This document shows, one piece after another, positions 7,292-15,009 of a stretch of 21,743 bases of DNA (position 1 is the first letter of the stretch; each line of letters begins with the position of its first letter). Source of the DNA: DATARH01 sp036278835 (GTDB lineage Bacteria > Pseudomonadota > Alphaproteobacteria > ATCC43930 > CGMCC-115725); assembly GCA_036278835.1 (NCBI GenBank), contig DASUKH010000322.1, positions 1-21,743 on the forward strand, read 5' to 3'. Below the pieces are notes generated by a model, which saw nothing but the letters and a program-made list of their open reading frames with translations, searched no databases and was not told the DNA's origin. Made by a program: the position numbers and the translations under genes.

Positions 7292-7744
7292 ATGGTTCAG
7301 TCAAGTTCACCGCCGGGGCCGCCATCGGGTCTCCCCGGACCCGAAGAATCCGGCCTCGCCGATTGGTTCCTCTACTGGGTCGAACTCGGCATCCTGCTCC
7401 TTCTCGCGTTGACCGGCGCGTTTGTCGCGGCCGATGGCCGGCCGGGGGATTACGCCTGCGGGCTCGCGCTGCTGTTCATGTCGCTGGCTCTGGCGATGCT
7501 GCGGCTCAAGCGCCGGCTCGACGGCGAACCGCCAGACTGGAAGACTTTCTTTCTGGTCGATAACTGGCTCGGCCTGGTCATTGCCGTCATCGTGTTTCTC
7601 GGGGTCGCGCTGATCGGGGTTTTCGTGGCTGCCGGCATCGGGGGCGGTTCGCTCTATCCCGCCGGTCTGGCGCTGACCGGGGCCGCCGTGGTGGCGGCGT
7701 TTCTCAGCCTGAAAAACGTGTTCGACCGCGGCGAGCGCCGCTGA
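7292..7744 (+). CDS. Small four-helix membrane protein, function unknown
   Basis: I do not recognise this 150-aa protein. A Pro/Gly/Ser-rich cytoplasmic start (1-22) is followed by four likely membrane helices at about 25-47, 52-71, 92-116 and 121-141, with a basic loop (RLKRRLDGEPPDWK, 71-84) between helices 2 and 3, suggesting that loop lies in the cytoplasm. It ends in a basic tail, DRGERR. ATG 7292 is preceded by a strong AGGAGGG site. The stop is 7 bp from the pdxY start, so both genes are very likely one transcript. No catalytic or ligand-binding motif is evident. Codon use and GC match the neighbours, so it is a real gene, not a shadow of an opposite frame. Confidence 0.75.
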   Translation: MVQSSSPPGPPSGLPGPEESGLADWFLYWVELGILLLLALTGAFVAADGRPGDYACGLALLFMSLALAMLRLKRRLDGEPPDWKTFFLVDNWLGLVIAVIVFLGVALIGVFVAAGIGGGSLYPAGLALTGAAVVAAFLSLKNVFDRGERR

Positions 7745-7751
7745 GCTGCCG

Positions 7752-8594
7752 ATGCCGGGTGTCCTCTCGGTCCAGTCGCGTGTCGCTTACGGGCACGTCG
7801 GCAACGCCGCCGCGGTGTTTGCACTGCAGCGGCTCGGGATCGAAGCCTGGGCGCTCGATACCGTCGCGTTCTCCAATCACACCGGGCATGGCCAATGGCG
7901 CGGCTCGACAATCACGGCCTCCGCGGTCATGGACCTGTTCGAGGGGGTCGCGGCGCTTGGCATCCTGCCGCAGCTCGATGCGGTGCTGTCGGGCTATCTC
8001 GGCGACCGGGCAACCGGGCCGGTGCTGCTCGACATTGTCCGGCGCGTCAGGGACGCAAACCCGGCCGCTCTGTTCTGCTGCGATCCGGTAATCGGCGACG
8101 ACGACACCGGCCCCTATGTGACCGACGGGATCGCCGAATTCTTTCGCGAACGGGCGCTGCCGGCGGCCGATATCGTGACGCCGAACCGGTTCGAACTCGA
8201 ATACCTCGCGGGCCGCCCGGTCGGGAGCATCGCCGATGCCGCCGAGGCGGCCGCATTGCTGCGGGCGCGCGGACCGCGCATCGTGCTGGTCACCAGCCTC
8301 GCGCCGACATCCGAGCGGCTGGCGCTGCTCGCGGCCGGCCCGGATGAGACATGGGTGGTCGAGACGCCGCGCCTGCCGGTGATCCTCAACGGCTGCGGCG
8401 ATGTTGCCGCCGCGGTGTTCCTCGCGCAGCTGCTGCGCGGCGCCGCCCTCTGCGAGGCGCTGGCGCTGACCGCCGCCGCGCTGTTTGCGGTGATCGAACG
8501 GACGGCCGGCCTCGGCCGCCGCGAACTCGCCCTCGTCGCCGCCCAGGACGATCTCGCCGAACCAGCGCGCCGCTTCGCGCCGCGGCGCGTCTGA
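7752..8594 (+). CDS. pdxY: Pyridoxal kinase PdxY
   Basis: It phosphorylates pyridoxal (and more weakly pyridoxine or pyridoxamine) with ATP in the B6 salvage pathway. The 280-aa protein follows E. coli PdxY along its length: LSVQSRVAYGHVGN (5-18), TVAFSNHT (37-44), DAVLSGYLG (76-84), CDPVIGD (110-116), DIVTPNRFELE (140-150) and VAAQDDLA near the end. The ribokinase-like anion hole and catalytic Asp are in NGCGD (Asp217); E. coli PdxY has GVGD at this place. It lacks the longer substrate-lid features of PdxK. The gene follows a small membrane protein after 7 bp and converges with the CoA-transferase gene 10 bp away. Confidence 0.92.
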   Translation: MPGVLSVQSRVAYGHVGNAAAVFALQRLGIEAWALDTVAFSNHTGHGQWRGSTITASAVMDLFEGVAALGILPQLDAVLSGYLGDRATGPVLLDIVRRVRDANPAALFCCDPVIGDDDTGPYVTDGIAEFFRERALPAADIVTPNRFELEYLAGRPVGSIADAAEAAALLRARGPRIVLVTSLAPTSERLALLAAGPDETWVVETPRLPVILNGCGDVAAAVFLAQLLRGAALCEALALTAAALFAVIERTAGLGRRELALVAAQDDLAEPARRFAPRRV

Positions 8595-8604
8595 GCGACC
8601 CCGC

Positions 8605-9789
8605 CTATACGACCCGTCGCTCGCGCAGCCGCGCGATCTCGTCGGCGCCGTAACCGAGTTCGCGCAGGACCGCATCGGTATGCTCGCCCGGGTCCGGGCT
8701 GGCGTTGCGCAGCCGGCTCGGGGTGCGGCTCAAGGTCACCGCCTGCCCGACCAGTTCGAGATGGCCGAGCGTCGGATGATCGACCGGCTGGGCGATCCCG
8801 AGATGGCGGACCTGCGGGTCGGCGAAAACCTGGTCGATCGCGTTGATCGGACCGGCCGGCACGCCGGCGGCGTTCAACCGCTCGATCCATTCGGCGCTGT
8901 CGCGGGTCGCGGTGATCGCCTCGATCGCCGCGTTCAGCGCCTTGCGATTTTCGGAGCGCGCCCGCCCGGTCCGGTAATCCGGGTTTTGCGCCAGCTCCGG
9001 CACCTCGAGGGTGCGGCACAGGCGGCCGAAAATTTCATCGCCGGCGGAGGCGATGTTGATGTGGCCATCGCGCGTGCGGAAGACGCCGGTCGGGATGCTG
9101 GTCGGATGGTCGTTGCCGGCCTGCTGCGGCACCTCATGCGCGACCAGCCAGCGCGCCGCCTGGAAATCGAGCATCGCGATCTGCGCCGCCAGCAGCGAAC
9201 TTTCGACCCACTGCCCCTCGCCCGACACCTCGCGTTCGAGCAGCGCGACCAGAATCCCCATCGCGCAGAAAATCCCGGCGGTCAGGTCGGCGACCGGGAT
9301 CCCGACCCGCACCGGCCCTTGGCCCGGCAGGCCGGTGATCGACATCAGACCGCCCATCCCCTGGGCGATCTGGTCAAAGCCCGGCCGGTCGCGATAGGGC
9401 CCGCTCTGCCCGAACCCGGAAATGCTGGCATAGACCAGCCGCGGGTTGAGCGGCCGCAGCGCGGCGTAGTCGATGCCGAGCCGGGTCTTGACGTCCGGGC
9501 GGTAGTTCTCGACGACGACATCGGCGCGCCGCACCAGCTTACGGAAGATTTCGATGCCGTCCGGCGATTTCAAATCGAGCGTCAGGCTGCGCTTGTTGCG
9601 GTGCAGGTTCTGGAAATCCGGCCCATGGCGCGGCCCGCCCAACCCATCGCCGGGTTGCGGCGGCGCCTCGATCTTGATGACGTTGGCGCCCCAATCGGCG
9701 AGCTGACGAACCGCGGTCGGCCCGGCCCGCACGCGGGTGAGGTCGAGAACGGTGAAGCGGGACAATGGCATCGGAGCGGAATTCGGCAT
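8605..9789 (-). CDS. Class III (CaiB/BaiF) CoA-transferase
   Basis: It moves CoA between a CoA-thioester and a free carboxylic acid through an aspartyl-CoA thioester. The 394-aa length is typical. Visible are VLDLTRVRAGP (14-24), a Rossmann-like start with LADWGANVIKIE (30-41), FQNLHRNKRSLTLDLK (59-74), YASISGFGQSGPY (120-132) and the catalytic Asp168 in GIPVADLTAG. It is 68 bp downstream of acetyl-CoA synthetase on the same strand and probably in its operon. Substrates in this family range from oxalate to citramalate, mesaconate, carnitine and bile acids, and cannot be told apart here. With the CitE-like lyase nearby, a C4-C5 dicarboxylate is possible. An internal ATG at 9771 is an alternative start. 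Confidence 0.88.
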   Translation of the reverse strand: MPNSAPMPLSRFTVLDLTRVRAGPTAVRQLADWGANVIKIEAPPQPGDGLGGPRHGPDFQNLHRNKRSLTLDLKSPDGIEIFRKLVRRADVVVENYRPDVKTRLGIDYAALRPLNPRLVYASISGFGQSGPYRDRPGFDQIAQGMGGLMSITGLPGQGPVRVGIPVADLTAGIFCAMGILVALLEREVSGEGQWVESSLLAAQIAMLDFQAARWLVAHEVPQQAGNDHPTSIPTGVFRTRDGHINIASAGDEIFGRLCRTLEVPELAQNPDYRTGRARSENRKALNAAIEAITATRDSAEWIERLNAAGVPAGPINAIDQVFADPQVRHLGIAQPVDHPTLGHLELVGQAVTLSRTPSRLRNASPDPGEHTDAVLRELGYGADEIARLRERRVV

Positions 9790-9857
9790 CGGCGGACCTG
9801 TCGGAGTGAGGACCGGCCAATCCTACGGTGCGGCGGAGCCCGACGGAAGGGCCGCAG

Positions 9858-11801
9858 TCACCCCGGCGCGCGGTTCATGCGGTTGTTGACGAGGTCCTGC
9901 ACGACGCTCGGGTCGGCGAGGGTCGAGACGTCGCCGAGCTGGTCGTGTTCGTCGGCCGCAATCTTTCTGAGGATGCGGCGCATGATCTTGCCGCTGCGGG
10001 TCTTCGGCAGGTTGGGCGCCCATTGCAGGAGATCAGGGGCGGCGATCGGACTGATCTCGTTGCGCACCCATTGCACCAGCTCAGCGCGCAATTCCTCGCT
10101 CGGCGGCTGGTCGGCGCGCAACGTCACATAGGCATAGATGCCTTGGCCCTTGATGTCGTGGGGATAGCCGACGACGGCGGCTTCGGCCACATGCGGATGG
10201 GCGACCAGCGCGCTCTCGACCTCGGCTGTTCCGAGCCGATGCCCGGCGACATTGATCACGTCATCGACCCGGCCGGTGATCCAGTAGAACCCGTCCTCGT
10301 CGCGCCGAGCCCCGTCGCCGGTGAAATAAAGGCCGGGGAAGGTCGTGAAATAGGTCTCGACAAACCGGCTGTGGTCGCCGAACACGGTGCGCATCTGACC
10401 CGGCCAGGATCGCGCGAGGCACAAATTGCCTTCGGACGGCCCGTCGAGCCGGTTGCCCTCGCCATCGACGATGACCGGCTCGATGCCGAAGAATGGACGC
10501 GTCGCCGAACCCGGCTTCAGCGGCGTCGCGCCGGGGATCGGGGTGATCAGGATGCCGCCGGTCTCGGTCTGCCACCACGTATCGACCACCGGGCAGCGTT
10601 CCTCGCCGACATTGTCGTAGTACCAAAGCCACGCCTCGGGGTTGATCGGCTCGCCGACCGTGCCGAGGAGGCGCAGCGACTTGCGGCTGGTTTTGCGGAC
10701 ATAATCCTCACCCTCGCGCATCAGCGCGCGGATCGCGGTCGGCGCGGTATAGAAGATCGATACGTTGTGCTTGTCGCAGACCTGCCAGAAGCGCGACGGG
10801 TCGGGGTAGTTCGGCACCCCTTCGAACATCAGCGTGGTGGCGCCGTTGGCGAGCGGGCCATACACGATATAGCTGTGCCCGGTCACCCAGCCGACATCGG
10901 CGGTGCACCAGTAAACCTCGCCCGGCCGGTAATCGAACACGTATTCGTGCGTCATCGCGACATAGGCGAGATAGCCGCCGGTCGTGTGCAGCACGCCCTT
11001 CGGCTTGCCGGTCGAGCCCGAGGTATAAAGGATGTAGAGCGGATCCTCGGCCGACATCTCGGCGGGCGGACAGTCGGGCGAGGCCTTGGCGCAGAGTTCG
11101 TGATACCAACGGTCGCGGGCCTCGGTCCAATCGATGGCGCCGCCGGTGCGGCGGACGACGATGACCGTGTCGACCTCTGGGCATTGCTGCAAGGCGGTAT
11201 CGGCGTTGCGCTTCAGCGGCACCCGGCGCCCGCCGCGCAATCCCTCGTCGGCGGTGATCAGCACGGTCGAGCGGCAATCCGTGATGCGGCCGGCGAGGCT
11301 GTCCGGCGAAAAGCCGCCGAACACCACCGAATGGATGGCGCCGATGCGGGCGCAGGCGAGCATCGCCACCGCCGCTTCCGGGATCATCGGCAGGTAGATC
11401 GTGACCCGGTCACCTTTCTTGACGCCCGCTTCCTTCAGCACGTTGGCGAAGCGGCACACGCTGTCGTGGAGTTCGCGATAGGTGATGCGGCGATCCTCGC
11501 CGGGATCGTCGCCTTCCCAGATGATCGCGGTCTCGTCGCCGCGCGTCGCGAGGTGCCGGTCGAGGCAGTTGCTGGAGGCGTTGAGCGTGCCGTCCTCGTA
11601 CCAGCGGATCGCCACATCGCCCGTGAAGGAGGCGTTCATCACCTTGGAATAAGGCTTGATCCAGTCGAGCCGGCGCCCCTGTTCACCCCAGAACCGTTCG
11701 GGATCGGCCAGCGATTCCCGGTACATCCGGAAATAATCCTGCTCGCTGATCCTGCCGATTTTCGCGGTGGCCGAGATCGGGATCAGGTTGCGGTTGGGCA
11801 T
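9858..11801 (-). CDS. acs: Acetyl-CoA synthetase (AMP-forming)
   Basis: It converts acetate, ATP and CoA to acetyl-CoA through acetyl-AMP. From ATG 11801 it is 647 aa, the usual length for Acs. The P-loop YTSGSTGKPKG is at 259-269, TWWQTETG (408-415) contains the Trp that limits the acyl pocket to acetate, YFTGDGARRDEDGFYWITGRVDD (492-514) covers the core hinge, and PKTRSGKIMRR (599-609) holds Lys605, the residue controlled by acetylation in other bacteria. The frame continues to 11873, but 11801 has GGGAGGAAC about 7 nt upstream and matches other Acs starts. The next gene on the strand is a class III CoA-transferase, 68 bp away. Propionate or other short acids are minor alternatives; the Trp favours acetate. 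Confidence 0.96.
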   Translation of the reverse strand: MPNRNLIPISATAKIGRISEQDYFRMYRESLADPERFWGEQGRRLDWIKPYSKVMNASFTGDVAIRWYEDGTLNASSNCLDRHLATRGDETAIIWEGDDPGEDRRITYRELHDSVCRFANVLKEAGVKKGDRVTIYLPMIPEAAVAMLACARIGAIHSVVFGGFSPDSLAGRITDCRSTVLITADEGLRGGRRVPLKRNADTALQQCPEVDTVIVVRRTGGAIDWTEARDRWYHELCAKASPDCPPAEMSAEDPLYILYTSGSTGKPKGVLHTTGGYLAYVAMTHEYVFDYRPGEVYWCTADVGWVTGHSYIVYGPLANGATTLMFEGVPNYPDPSRFWQVCDKHNVSIFYTAPTAIRALMREGEDYVRKTSRKSLRLLGTVGEPINPEAWLWYYDNVGEERCPVVDTWWQTETGGILITPIPGATPLKPGSATRPFFGIEPVIVDGEGNRLDGPSEGNLCLARSWPGQMRTVFGDHSRFVETYFTTFPGLYFTGDGARRDEDGFYWITGRVDDVINVAGHRLGTAEVESALVAHPHVAEAAVVGYPHDIKGQGIYAYVTLRADQPPSEELRAELVQWVRNEISPIAAPDLLQWAPNLPKTRSGKIMRRILRKIAADEHDQLGDVSTLADPSVVQDLVNNRMNRAPG

Positions 11802-11902
11802 CGCCGTTCCTCCCATGCGCGACAGAGCATTGTGGCAGATATGGCGCAACCCGGCCGATCCTGCAAATGACAAAACCCGGTGGGGGAGAGCGGGAAGACC
11901 GC

Positions 11903-12526
11903 TCAGCGATGTCCGCCCGCGGAGCTGATGCGGGGAAGACCGGCCTCGGCTTTGCCGGTCGCGGTGTCGATCGCGACAAAATGCACCGCCCGGTCCTTGA
12001 CGATCTCGACCAGGTATTCGCTGCGGTTCTCGGGCAGCACGAGTGCGGCGTTGATGGCATGGGCGCCGGCAATGCGTTCCGCCTTCTTGACCGCATCGGC
12101 GAGGCTCAGCGCGGCATTTCGTACCGCTGCGATCTGGGGTTTGGCCTCCTTGCCGAGGCTCTTTTCCGGGATGTTATTGGGGAATCCGATGACGCGGCCC
12201 TTGTTCGCGTCAATAAATCCGACCCAGACCGAGTGGCCGCGGTCGACCCGCACCGCCCAGGCCGGGATCGTGCCGTTCTGCTTGAAGACGGCGGACAGCA
12301 CCTTGCCAAAGCCGGCGGCATCGCGCGCGGCTCCGATCGCCTGATCGATCGTCAGCTTGGCATTGGCGAACGAATAAAGAAGCGGACCGCCGATCTGCAC
12401 CGGCATGGTCTCGTGGGCGCCCAGGTTTTGCCAGTCCCGCGACGAGCCCGCCGCCCCGGGCCGCGCCGGCGCAGCGATCAACAGGGCGGCAAAAATCGCA
12501 GCCGAAATCGCCACGGTACGGCTCAT
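11903..12526 (-). CDS. Exported protein with two PepSY domains
   Basis: A 207-aa secreted or periplasmic protein. Residues 1-27 are a signal peptide (MSRTVAISAAIFAALLIAA, with a likely cut near GAAGS). Two PepSY-like units follow. The first, about 57-114, has LTIDQAIGAARDAAG and ends in FIDANKGRVIG. The second, about 139-195, has LSLADAVKKAERIAG and ends in AIDTATGKAEAG. The D-x-x-[TN]-G-x strand at each end is typical of PepSY. PepSY proteins are thought to inhibit proteases or sense the envelope, but the role is unproven. ATG 12526 has GAGGAAG upstream and replaces the frame's first possible start at 12619, which would bury the signal peptide. A shorter PepSY gene is transcribed divergently. 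Confidence 0.78.
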   Translation of the reverse strand: MSRTVAISAAIFAALLIAAPARPGAAGSSRDWQNLGAHETMPVQIGGPLLYSFANAKLTIDQAIGAARDAAGFGKVLSAVFKQNGTIPAWAVRVDRGHSVWVGFIDANKGRVIGFPNNIPEKSLGKEAKPQIAAVRNAALSLADAVKKAERIAGAHAINAALVLPENRSEYLVEIVKDRAVHFVAIDTATGKAEAGLPRISSAGGHR

Positions 12527-12733
12527 CGCGTTCTTCCTCGCCCCGGCAAGACGGGATGCCCGGTCAACAGGCGCCGGCGGCGCCTGTTCCTGTTGGTAGG
12601 GCAATTCCTCCTTGCGCACATGTTCGAGATTCTCGGAAAAATGAACGAAAATTAATTCCGGTGAAAAACGGATGTAATCTTGGATTCCTCAGTGTTCATC
12701 CACCATTTCTCCGATGATGATGAAGAGGAAAAT
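12527..12733. promoter_or_regulatory. Divergent control region between two PepSY genes
   Basis: A 207-bp gap serves genes on both strands. Its middle, about 12630-12690, is markedly AT-rich for this genome. TAATCT at 12675-12680 is a possible -10 for the right-hand gene, but no convincing -35 is present. AGAGG ahead of ATG 12734 is a good ribosome site. I see no clear operator dyad. Confidence 0.4.
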
Positions 12734-13048
12734 ATGACGAGAACGATCGAGTCTCTTGGTATTGCTGCCGGTTTCGCGCTTCTGATCGGAATGCCGGTTG
12801 CCGCTTCCGCCTATACCGGGCAGAACCTGGCACCGCAGGCCAGGGTCACCATCGAACAGGCGCGCTCGATCGCGCAGAAGACCATTCCGGGCACCATCAC
12901 CGACGAGGAGCTTGAGCAGGAGCGCGGCGGCAGCGGGTTGCGCTATTCTTTCGATATCAAGCGCGACCACAAGACCTACGAGGTCGGGGTCGATGCCAGG
13001 ACCGGCACCGTGCTGGAGCACAAGGTCGAGGGGCCGAACCCGGATTAG
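12734..13048 (+). CDS. Small exported PepSY-domain protein
   Basis: A 104-aa periplasmic protein: signal peptide 1-26 (ending VAASA), a short linker, then one PepSY domain at about 37-97, with VTIEQARSIAQKTIPG (38-53), the strand LRYSFDIKRDHKTYEVGVDARTG (69-91) and the terminal VLEHK. This is the layout of many short PepSY proteins, which in other species often lie beside a two-component system or a cytochrome; neither is present here. ATG 12734, with GAAGAGG just upstream, is preferred to the in-frame TTG at 12680, because it starts the basic end of the signal peptide. It is divergent from a two-domain PepSY gene, suggesting shared control and perhaps a duplication. Confidence 0.75.
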   Translation: MTRTIESLGIAAGFALLIGMPVAASAYTGQNLAPQARVTIEQARSIAQKTIPGTITDEELEQERGGSGLRYSFDIKRDHKTYEVGVDARTGTVLEHKVEGPNPD

Positions 13049-13168
13049 GCGCCCCGATCGGGCCGGCCCTGCCGCGTGCGCCGATATGTCCCGGAACCGG
13101 CCCTCGTTCGCGGGCCATGTTTGCACAGACGCCGACCGTTGCCGTTGTCCCCGAGGAAAGCGAGAAGG

Positions 13169-13933
13169 ATGGACGATCCGCGCGACCGCGCGTTGAGCAA
13201 GGTCCCCGAAGTCACCCTCGTTTTCTGGATCATCAAGATTCTGGCGACGACGCTCGGCGAGACCGGCGGCGATACCGTGACGATGACCCTGAACTTGGGT
13301 TATCTGACCGGCACCGCGATCTTTCTGCCGCTCCTCGCGGTGCTGGTGGTGTGGCAGACCTCGGCTAAGCGGTTTTACCCGTTCCTCTATTGGGTAACGA
13401 TCGTCGCCTCGACCACCGCCGGCACGACGATGGCCGATTTCGCCGATCGCTCGCTCGGCATCGGCTATCTCGGCGGCTCCTCGTTATTGTTCGGGTGCGT
13501 CGTCGGGGTGCTCGCGTTGTGGTACTGGTCGCAGGGCACGATCTCGGTCGCGACGGTCAAGACCCCGAAGGTCGAAGCCTTCTACTGGGCGGCGATCACC
13601 TTCTCGCAAACCCTCGGTACCGCGCTCGGCGACTGGACGGCCGACTCGACCGGTCTCGGCTATGGCGGCGGCGCGGCCGTTTTCGCCGCCGGGCTGGCGG
13701 TGCTCGCCGTGCTGTATTACCGCACGCAGGTATCGCGGGTCCTGCTGTTCTGGGCCGCCTTTATCCTGACCCGCCCGCTCGGTGCGACGGTCGGCGATTT
13801 TCTCGACAAGCCGATCCATGACGGCGGCCTCGCCTGGAGCCGGCCGGATGCCTCGCTGGTCATCGCCGCGCTGATCGTTGCCTGCATTCTGGTTCTGCCG
13901 CAGCGCGCCGGCAGTCACCCGAGCCGGGCCTAG
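13169..13933 (+). CDS. Membrane protein of four repeated two-helix units (COG4705-like)
   Basis: A 254-aa inner-membrane protein of unknown function, resembling the family called COG4705. About eight hydrophobic segments are visible. Four units share an aromatic-Trp start and a polar motif ending in Asp: FW19 with ATTLGETGGD (26-35), YW74 with STTAGTTMAD (81-90), YW139 with SQTLGTALGD (146-155), and FW194 with TRPLGATVGD (201-210). Units 1-3 also share a GY about 10 residues later. The Asp spacing is 55, 65 and 55. Membrane-embedded Asp and a Lys at 23 suggest ion or proton handling, which is inference. ATG 13169 has GAGGAAAG and AGAAGG before it; the frame runs open to 13076 but that part is Arg-rich and not membrane-like. 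Its stop overlaps the stop of the esterase gene on the other strand. Confidence 0.8.
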   Translation: MDDPRDRALSKVPEVTLVFWIIKILATTLGETGGDTVTMTLNLGYLTGTAIFLPLLAVLVVWQTSAKRFYPFLYWVTIVASTTAGTTMADFADRSLGIGYLGGSSLLFGCVVGVLALWYWSQGTISVATVKTPKVEAFYWAAITFSQTLGTALGDWTADSTGLGYGGGAAVFAAGLAVLAVLYYRTQVSRVLLFWAAFILTRPLGATVGDFLDKPIHDGGLAWSRPDASLVIAALIVACILVLPQRAGSHPSRA

Positions 13934-14934
13934 CCTGCCGGCGAATCACCGGTGTGGCGCTGCACGAAGGCGCCGATCCTGGCGATCGCCCGGCGCGCCT
14001 CGGGCATCATCGAGGCGAAGGTCTGCCAGACATGCGGCATGCGCGGCCAGACCTCCAGCTCGACCGCGCAGCCGGCGGTGCGCAGCCGCTCCGCCATGCG
14101 TACTGAATCATCGCGCAGGATTTCGTCGCCGCCGACCTGGATCAGCGACGGCGGCAATCCCGTCGGGTCCCCATAAAGGGGGGAGGCATAGGGATTTCGC
14201 GGATCGCTGCCGGCCAGATAGAGGCGTGCGAAAGCCGGCACGTCGTCGGCGCTGAGCATCGGGTCGGCATCGGCGTTGTGGCGCAGCGAGGCGCCGCTGA
14301 CCGCGAGATCGGTCCACGGCGACATCGCGATCAGGACGGCCGGCAGCGATGCGCCCTCGTCGCGCAATCGCAAGGCCAGCGCAAAGGTCAGCCCGCCGCC
14401 TGCTGAGTCGCCCATGATGGCGGTGCGGCCGGGGTCGGCACCTTCTGCAATGAGCGCTCGCCAGGAAACGGCGGCATCGTCGAGCGCCGCGGGAAACGGG
14501 TGCTCGGGCGCCAGCCGGTAGTCGATCGCCACGACCCGCGCCGCCGCCGCATTGGCGAAGCGCCACAGGATATGCCGGTAAAGCGCGACGGAGCCGGTCA
14601 CATACCCGCCGCCGTGCAGGTAGAGAATTTGGCGGTCCGGGCGTGAGGCGGGGGTCTCGACCCGCACCGCCGGAATCCCGCCCAATACATCGGCCGCGAT
14701 CGTGGCGCGCGGCGGCGGTTGCGGGGTCCAGCGCTCGAACGCCGCCACTTGGCGGCGGCGCTGCTCGACGGTGACGCCGGCTGCGCGCTTGCCAGGCTTC
14801 AGAAACCAGCGCAGCCATAGCCGCACCAGCTCGGCGCGCAAGCTCGCCCGTCCGGGAAGGGGGCCTTGTGTCGGCCGTTCCCGCGCAAAGGACGGCGGCA
14901 GCACGCCGCCACGCACATCCGAATGCTCCGCCAC
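13930..14934 (-). CDS. Alpha/beta-fold esterase/lipase, hormone-sensitive lipase family
   Basis: A cytoplasmic carboxylesterase acting on short acyl esters. From GTG 14934 it is 334 aa. HGGG (107-110) is the family's oxyanion motif, GDSAGG holds the nucleophile Ser177, the acid is probably Asp270 in VGGDEILRDDS, and the base is His301 in MPHVWQ. DYRLAPEHPFPAA (138-150) is the classic HSL-family block. The start is uncertain: TTG 15000 gives 356 aa, but GTG 14934 has GGAAGGATC directly upstream and gives a normal length; the conserved part begins only near residue 30. The gene lies immediately downstream of glutamate dehydrogenase on the same strand and may be read through from it. Its stop shares a CTAG with the stop of the opposing membrane-protein gene. 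Confidence 0.88.
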   Translation of the reverse strand: MAEHSDVRGGVLPPSFARERPTQGPLPGRASLRAELVRLWLRWFLKPGKRAAGVTVEQRRRQVAAFERWTPQPPPRATIAADVLGGIPAVRVETPASRPDRQILYLHGGGYVTGSVALYRHILWRFANAAAARVVAIDYRLAPEHPFPAALDDAAVSWRALIAEGADPGRTAIMGDSAGGGLTFALALRLRDEGASLPAVLIAMSPWTDLAVSGASLRHNADADPMLSADDVPAFARLYLAGSDPRNPYASPLYGDPTGLPPSLIQVGGDEILRDDSVRMAERLRTAGCAVELEVWPRMPHVWQTFASMMPEARRAIARIGAFVQRHTGDSPAG

Positions 14935-15009
14935 GATCCTTCCGTCGCCTGCCGGCCGGCAATCCCTACACCCGAAACGCCGCTCCTCTGCCTTCGTCAA
15001 CAGCCGGGG

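Noticed and set aside
8680..10131. A 483-codon plus-strand open frame opposite the CoA-transferase and the acs tail
   Set aside because: Antisense shadow, no domain pattern.
9828..11870. A 680-codon plus-strand open frame opposite acetyl-CoA synthetase
   Set aside because: Same reason: no recognisable motifs, low-complexity composition, no ribosome site, and full overlap with a clear Acs gene.
13076..13168. Longer N-terminus for the four-repeat membrane protein
   Set aside because: Arg/Pro-rich and unlike the rest. The ATG at 13169 has two purine-rich ribosome sites just upstream.
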